Below, in pieces: positions 13,860 through 16,478 of a stretch of DNA of 16,478 bases (positions are counted from its first letter, which is position 1; the number at the start of each line of letters is the position of its first letter). The notes under the pieces were generated by a model. That model made no database searches and was not told the DNA's origin. It saw only the letters and a list, made by a program, of their open reading frames with translations. A program made the position numbers and the translations under genes. Source of the DNA: Limnohabitans sp. (GTDB taxonomy: Bacteria > Planctomycetota > Phycisphaerae > Phycisphaerales > SM1A02); the NCBI GenBank assembly GCA_030054275.1, contig JASGCF010000029.1, positions 1 to 16,478 of the forward strand, written 5' to 3'.

Positions 13860-15554
13860 ATGTTCGCTTGGATCAAGAACCGATCGCTCTCATCGCGCAT
13901 CGTCACGCTCACGGTGCTGTTGGTACTGGTGGCTGTCGGCGTCAACTATGTCGTCTTCGTCACGCGATTCCGCGACAGTGCGGAGCACGCGATGGTTGAG
14001 AAGGCCGCGGCATTCACAGCCGTCGCAGACGAAGCGAAGAATCATGCAAGTGAGTTGTTTCTCGCAAAGTCCATTGCGACCGACGAACTCATGAAAGAAC
14101 TCAATGAGAGTTTGACCAAGGGCAGTGATTACACGCAAAGCCGATTCTTCCAGACCATTCCCGTGGTCGTCGGATGGCAAACTGCCGAGAAGGCAGCGAA
14201 GAAGGAAGGTATCGATTTCAAAGTCGCAGCCTTCGACGCGCGCAATCGAAAAAATGAGCCTGATGCGGGCACTTTCCGTGCGGAATTGCTCACGCGACTC
14301 GAGAAGCAAATCGCTTCTGGTGGCGAAATGACAGCGTTTGCCGTCAACGAAGAGACCAACACGCTGCACTACATGCGCGCGATCGGATTGGACGCAAGCT
14401 GCATGATTTGCCACGGCGATCCGCGCGGAGAGTTTGATGCAGACAAAGACGGCAAGGATCCTCTCGGATTTGCAATGGAAGGTTGGAAGGTCGGTGGAAC
14501 GCACGGCGCGTATGAAGTCGCGATTCCGCTCAACACAGTGGACGCTCAAGTTGCGGGATTCATCTCAAGCGGACTTGCATGGACCGGTCCAATGCTCGTC
14601 ATTGGTGCGATCGGATTCGCGTTTCTTCTGAAACTCACCTTCGGTCGTCCGATGCAGGCGATGATCGCGCGCGTTCGGGATATCGCAGAGGGCGAAGGCG
14701 ATCTCACAAAGCGCCTTGATGCATCGACAACCGACGAACTTGGGTCGATGGCTGGCTGGTTCAACAAGTTCTTAGGAAAACTCGAGGGAATTCTCGGTGA
14801 TATCCGCAAGGGCGCGTCGGAGATCGACGCGGGCAGTTCGCAGGTTTCGTCAACAAGTCAGAGCGTTGCGAGCGGCGCAAGCCAACAAGCAGCAAGCCTC
14901 GAAGAAATAAGCGCGAGCCTTGAACAGATGAACGCAATGACCGAGCGGAACGCACAGAACGCGAACACTGCGGTCTCGCGCTCAGATGACGCACGCGTGC
15001 GCGCAGATCAATGCAAGGATCAGATGGTGCGCATGAGCGAAGCCATGGGAGCGATCAAGCAGTCAAGCGATTCGATCGCGAAAGTGCTGAAGGTCATCGA
15101 TGAGATCGCGTTCCAGACGAATCTGCTCGCGCTGAACGCAGCGGTGGAGGCTGCACGCGCTGGCGAGGCAGGCAAGGGTTTCGCAGTGGTCGCAGAAGAG
15201 GTGCGAAATCTCGCGCAGCGCTCTGCGCAGGCTGCTCGTGAAACTGCTGCGATGATCGAAGAATCTACGACGCGGGCCGATCGCGCTGTTTCGATCTGCG
15301 GCGATGTTGACTCATCGCTCCGCACGATCGTGGAAGGCACGCGTGAGGTGAATGAACTTCTGGCACAGATCGCCAGTGCAAGCCGAGAACAGGCGCAAGG
15401 CATCGGTCAGATCAACTCGGGTGTCGCTGAACTCGACAAAGTCACGCAGCAGAACGCAGGGAACTCCGAGGAACTTGCGGCGGCAAGTGAAGAAACCGCG
15501 GCACAAGTGGCAAGTCTCAAGCAAGTTGTTGGTCAATTCAAGGTGAGTGGCTGA
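13860..15554 (+). CDS. Methyl-accepting chemotaxis protein with periplasmic haem-type (DUF3365/Tll0287-like) sensor
   Basis: The 564-aa transmembrane chemoreceptor has TM1 at about 13-35 and a periplasmic sensor at 36-235. TM2 is at about 236-258 and HAMP at about 259-311. The signalling domain has the conserved hairpin tip IDEIAFQTNLLALNAAVEAARAGEAGKGFAVVAEEVRNLAQRSA (413-456). The sensor contains CMICH (181-185), a c-type haem attachment motif, followed by an Asp-rich DADKDGKDPLG (193-203) and MEGWKVGGTHGAYEV. This is the layout of the DUF3365/Tll0287-like domain, so it may sense redox state or a small gas ligand. It would signal to CheA/CheW, neither of which is in the window. No C-terminal NWETF-like CheR tether is present. 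It converges on the S1-domain gene. Confidence 0.95.
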   Translation: MFAWIKNRSLSSRIVTLTVLLVLVAVGVNYVVFVTRFRDSAEHAMVEKAAAFTAVADEAKNHASELFLAKSIATDELMKELNESLTKGSDYTQSRFFQTIPVVVGWQTAEKAAKKEGIDFKVAAFDARNRKNEPDAGTFRAELLTRLEKQIASGGEMTAFAVNEETNTLHYMRAIGLDASCMICHGDPRGEFDADKDGKDPLGFAMEGWKVGGTHGAYEVAIPLNTVDAQVAGFISSGLAWTGPMLVIGAIGFAFLLKLTFGRPMQAMIARVRDIAEGEGDLTKRLDASTTDELGSMAGWFNKFLGKLEGILGDIRKGASEIDAGSSQVSSTSQSVASGASQQAASLEEISASLEQMNAMTERNAQNANTAVSRSDDARVRADQCKDQMVRMSEAMGAIKQSSDSIAKVLKVIDEIAFQTNLLALNAAVEAARAGEAGKGFAVVAEEVRNLAQRSAQAARETAAMIEESTTRADRAVSICGDVDSSLRTIVEGTREVNELLAQIASASREQAQGIGQINSGVAELDKVTQQNAGNSEELAAASEETAAQVASLKQVVGQFKVSG

Positions 15555-15633
15555 GGTGACTGGCTGAGTTGACTGGCCGAAGTCGATGGTTCAGTTGAGT
15601 GCATGCCATTGATGGTTGAGGTCGGTGACTGAG
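15543..15633 (+). repeat. Degenerate 13-bp tandem repeat, seven units
   Basis: Seven consecutive 13-nt units can be laid end to end from the last codons of the chemoreceptor gene into the spacer. Units 1 and 2 (GTGAGTGGCTGAG, GTGACTGGCTGAG) differ at one base and unit 3 (TTGACTGGCCGAA) at a few. Later units (such as ATTGATGGTTGAG) drift more. Positions 2 (T), 6 (T) and 7 (G) are invariant in all seven. The period is not a multiple of three and crosses the stop codon, so it is not a protein repeat. Confidence 0.65.
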
Positions 15634-15637
15634 ATCC

Positions 15638-15654
15638 GCACCCAAGACGGGTGC
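15638..15654. other. Stem-loop 1 in the convergent spacer
   Basis: A perfect 6-bp inverted repeat, GCACCC, loop AAGAC, GGGTGC, immediately after the 13-bp tandem repeat and followed by TT on the plus strand. Too short alone for a confident terminator. Confidence 0.4.
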
Positions 15655-15680
15655 TTCAAGAATCGTCTCTATGCAAGCAA

Positions 15681-15719
15681 CGCAGGCGACGCGCATACGC
15701 GCGTCGCCTGCGGCATTTT
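15681..15719 (+). terminator. Probable terminator of the chemoreceptor gene
   Basis: A perfect 14-bp GC-rich stem (15681-15694 with 15699-15712) closes an ATAC loop and is followed within 4 nt by TTTT on the plus strand. It is the strongest hairpin in the window and lies about 126 bp after the chemoreceptor stop codon. It could also act from the minus strand, where the downstream T content is poorer. Confidence 0.7.
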
Positions 15720-15734
15720 GAACGGTTGTCTCGC

Positions 15735-15750
15735 ACGGTGCTTGCACCGT
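15735..15750. other. Stem-loop 3 in the convergent spacer
   Basis: A perfect 6-bp inverted repeat, ACGGTG, loop CTTG, CACCGT. It lies between the probable terminator and the hairpin next to the S1-gene stop. No T-run follows on either strand. Confidence 0.35.
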
Positions 15751-15766
15751 CGAAGCTGCGGGCCAC

Positions 15767-15790
15767 TCGACCTTCGCTCGCGAAGGTCGA
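15767..15790 (-). terminator. Stem-loop directly after the S1-domain gene
   Basis: A perfect 10-bp stem, TCGACCTTCG, loop CTCG, CGAAGGTCGA, abuts the TAA stop codon of the S1-domain gene with no bases between. No U-run follows on the minus strand. It may be a 3'-end stabiliser or part of a bidirectional termination block rather than a classical intrinsic terminator. Confidence 0.5.
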
Positions 15791-16478
15791 TTAGCTCAAG
15801 CCACCTTTCAACTCCTTGCCAGTACCCCACGCAGCGCGAAGACGCTTGAGCGCATTGTCCTCCGCTCGTGCAACGGCTGGGAGTTCATCGCGTCCACGGC
15901 CCTTGCGGCCAAACACCGCACTGAAGCCCGGGTCTGCTTTCGGCGCACCAGTCGCATTGCCAGCACCGCCGGTCGCTTGGGGCTCTGGGCGTGCTGGTGG
16001 TTCCACAAGCGCTTTGATCGAAAGCGAGATGCGCTTCTTTCCAACATCAAGGGTCAGAATCTTGCAGGTCACGACTTCGTTCGAGCGAAGCGCCTTGTCG
16101 ACGCTTGGGATGCGCTCGTGGCTGATCTCAGAAATGTGCACCAAGCCCTCAATGCCGGGCGCCAGTTCGATGAATGCACCGAAGGGCATGAGTTTGGTCA
16201 CGCGGCCGGTCACGGTCGCGCCAGGCTCCAACGCCTGCATCGCAGCGACACCTGGGTCCGTCATCAATTGCTTCAAGCCAAGACCGATTTTGGGTGGCGA
16301 CTGCGTGACATCAAGTTTCAGAACTTTGACTGTCACAACATCGCCAACCTTGACCACATCGGCCGCGCTCTTCACGCGGTCATGTGACAAATCCGAAACA
16401 TGGATCAAGCCATCCACGCCGCCGATATCAGCAAACGCGCCGTAGCTCTGTACGCTGGTAATCGTTGCAGTTCGCGTT
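15791..16478 (-). CDS. S1 RNA-binding domain protein (partial; start beyond window)
   Basis: The reading frame is open to the window edge, so the N-terminus is missing and 228 residues are visible. The first visible S1 (OB-fold) domain begins within its strand 1-2 region: ITSVQSYGAFADIGG, then VDGLIHVSDLSHDRV and a following VVTVKVLKLDV strand. A second complete S1 domain runs from about residue 87 (GATVTGRVTKLMPFGAFIELAPGIEGLVHISEISHERI) to RISLSIKAL. The C-terminal 70 residues are a Pro/Ala/Gly-rich linker and a basic, Arg/Lys-rich tail (FGRKGRGRDE...LKRLRAAWGTGKELKGGLS). It could be a ribosomal protein S1 homologue or a shorter S1-repeat RNA-binding protein; the missing part is needed to decide. 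A GTG at 16417 is internal to the domain and is not the start. Confidence 0.93.
   Translation of the reverse strand, partial: TRTATITSVQSYGAFADIGGVDGLIHVSDLSHDRVKSAADVVKVGDVVTVKVLKLDVTQSPPKIGLGLKQLMTDPGVAAMQALEPGATVTGRVTKLMPFGAFIELAPGIEGLVHISEISHERIPSVDKALRSNEVVTCKILTLDVGKKRISLSIKALVEPPARPEPQATGGAGNATGAPKADPGFSAVFGRKGRGRDELPAVARAEDNALKRLRAAWGTGKELKGGLS

Noticed and set aside
13890..14549. Minus-strand ORF (219 aa) opposite the chemoreceptor sensor domain
   Set aside because: It is antisense to the haem-motif sensor with no recognisable domain of its own.
16411..16417. GTG at 16417 as the start of the S1-domain gene
   Set aside because: The frame continues upstream to the window edge with residues (SVQSYGAFADIGG) that complete an S1 domain, so the gene is truncated by the window.

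Overview
The window looks like one end of a short-read assembled contig from a high-GC (by eye high 50s %) bacterium. It is most likely a planctomycete, perhaps of the Phycisphaerae type. This rests on a secreted CotH-like protein with an EF-hand and Gly/Pro-rich tracts, several large secreted or membrane proteins of no recognised family, and frequent lack of ribosome binding sites. No rRNA or ribosomal marker was available to confirm the assignment. The first 30 bases are not genomic: they match the end of an Illumina TruSeq read-2 adapter.

Layout. Bases 76-7969 lie on the minus strand and seem to form two transcription units. The first runs from an 889-aa membrane protein, through an ABC-transporter ATPase, to NAD kinase. 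The second runs from seryl-tRNA synthetase to a CotH-like secreted protein. A GC-rich hairpin and a separate -10-like box divide them between nadK and serS. A possible 60-aa membrane microprotein (plus strand) lies at 8048. Next, on the minus strand, come a zinc-ribbon membrane protein and an M20 peptidase. On the plus strand follow a 200-aa unknown and a polytopic membrane protein. A YceH/DUF480 gene (minus) diverges from a 228-aa unknown (plus). The window closes with a chemoreceptor carrying a CxxCH haem motif (plus) that converges on an S1-domain protein (minus) running off the end.

Cross-cutting signals. Genes that begin transcription units lack Shine-Dalgarno sequences and instead carry a TAnnnT box 6-10 nt before the ATG, as expected for leaderless mRNAs. 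Genes inside operons, and the chemoreceptor, have SD sequences. Two divergent gene pairs have opposing TAnnnT boxes that share the same central TA, although one of the four genes is poorly explained by its box. The spacer between the chemoreceptor and the S1 gene holds seven degenerate 13-bp tandem units followed by four stem-loops. The most open functional question is the 889-aa protein paired with an ABC ATPase that has no permease gene next to it. No mobile element, CRISPR array, tRNA or rRNA was seen.
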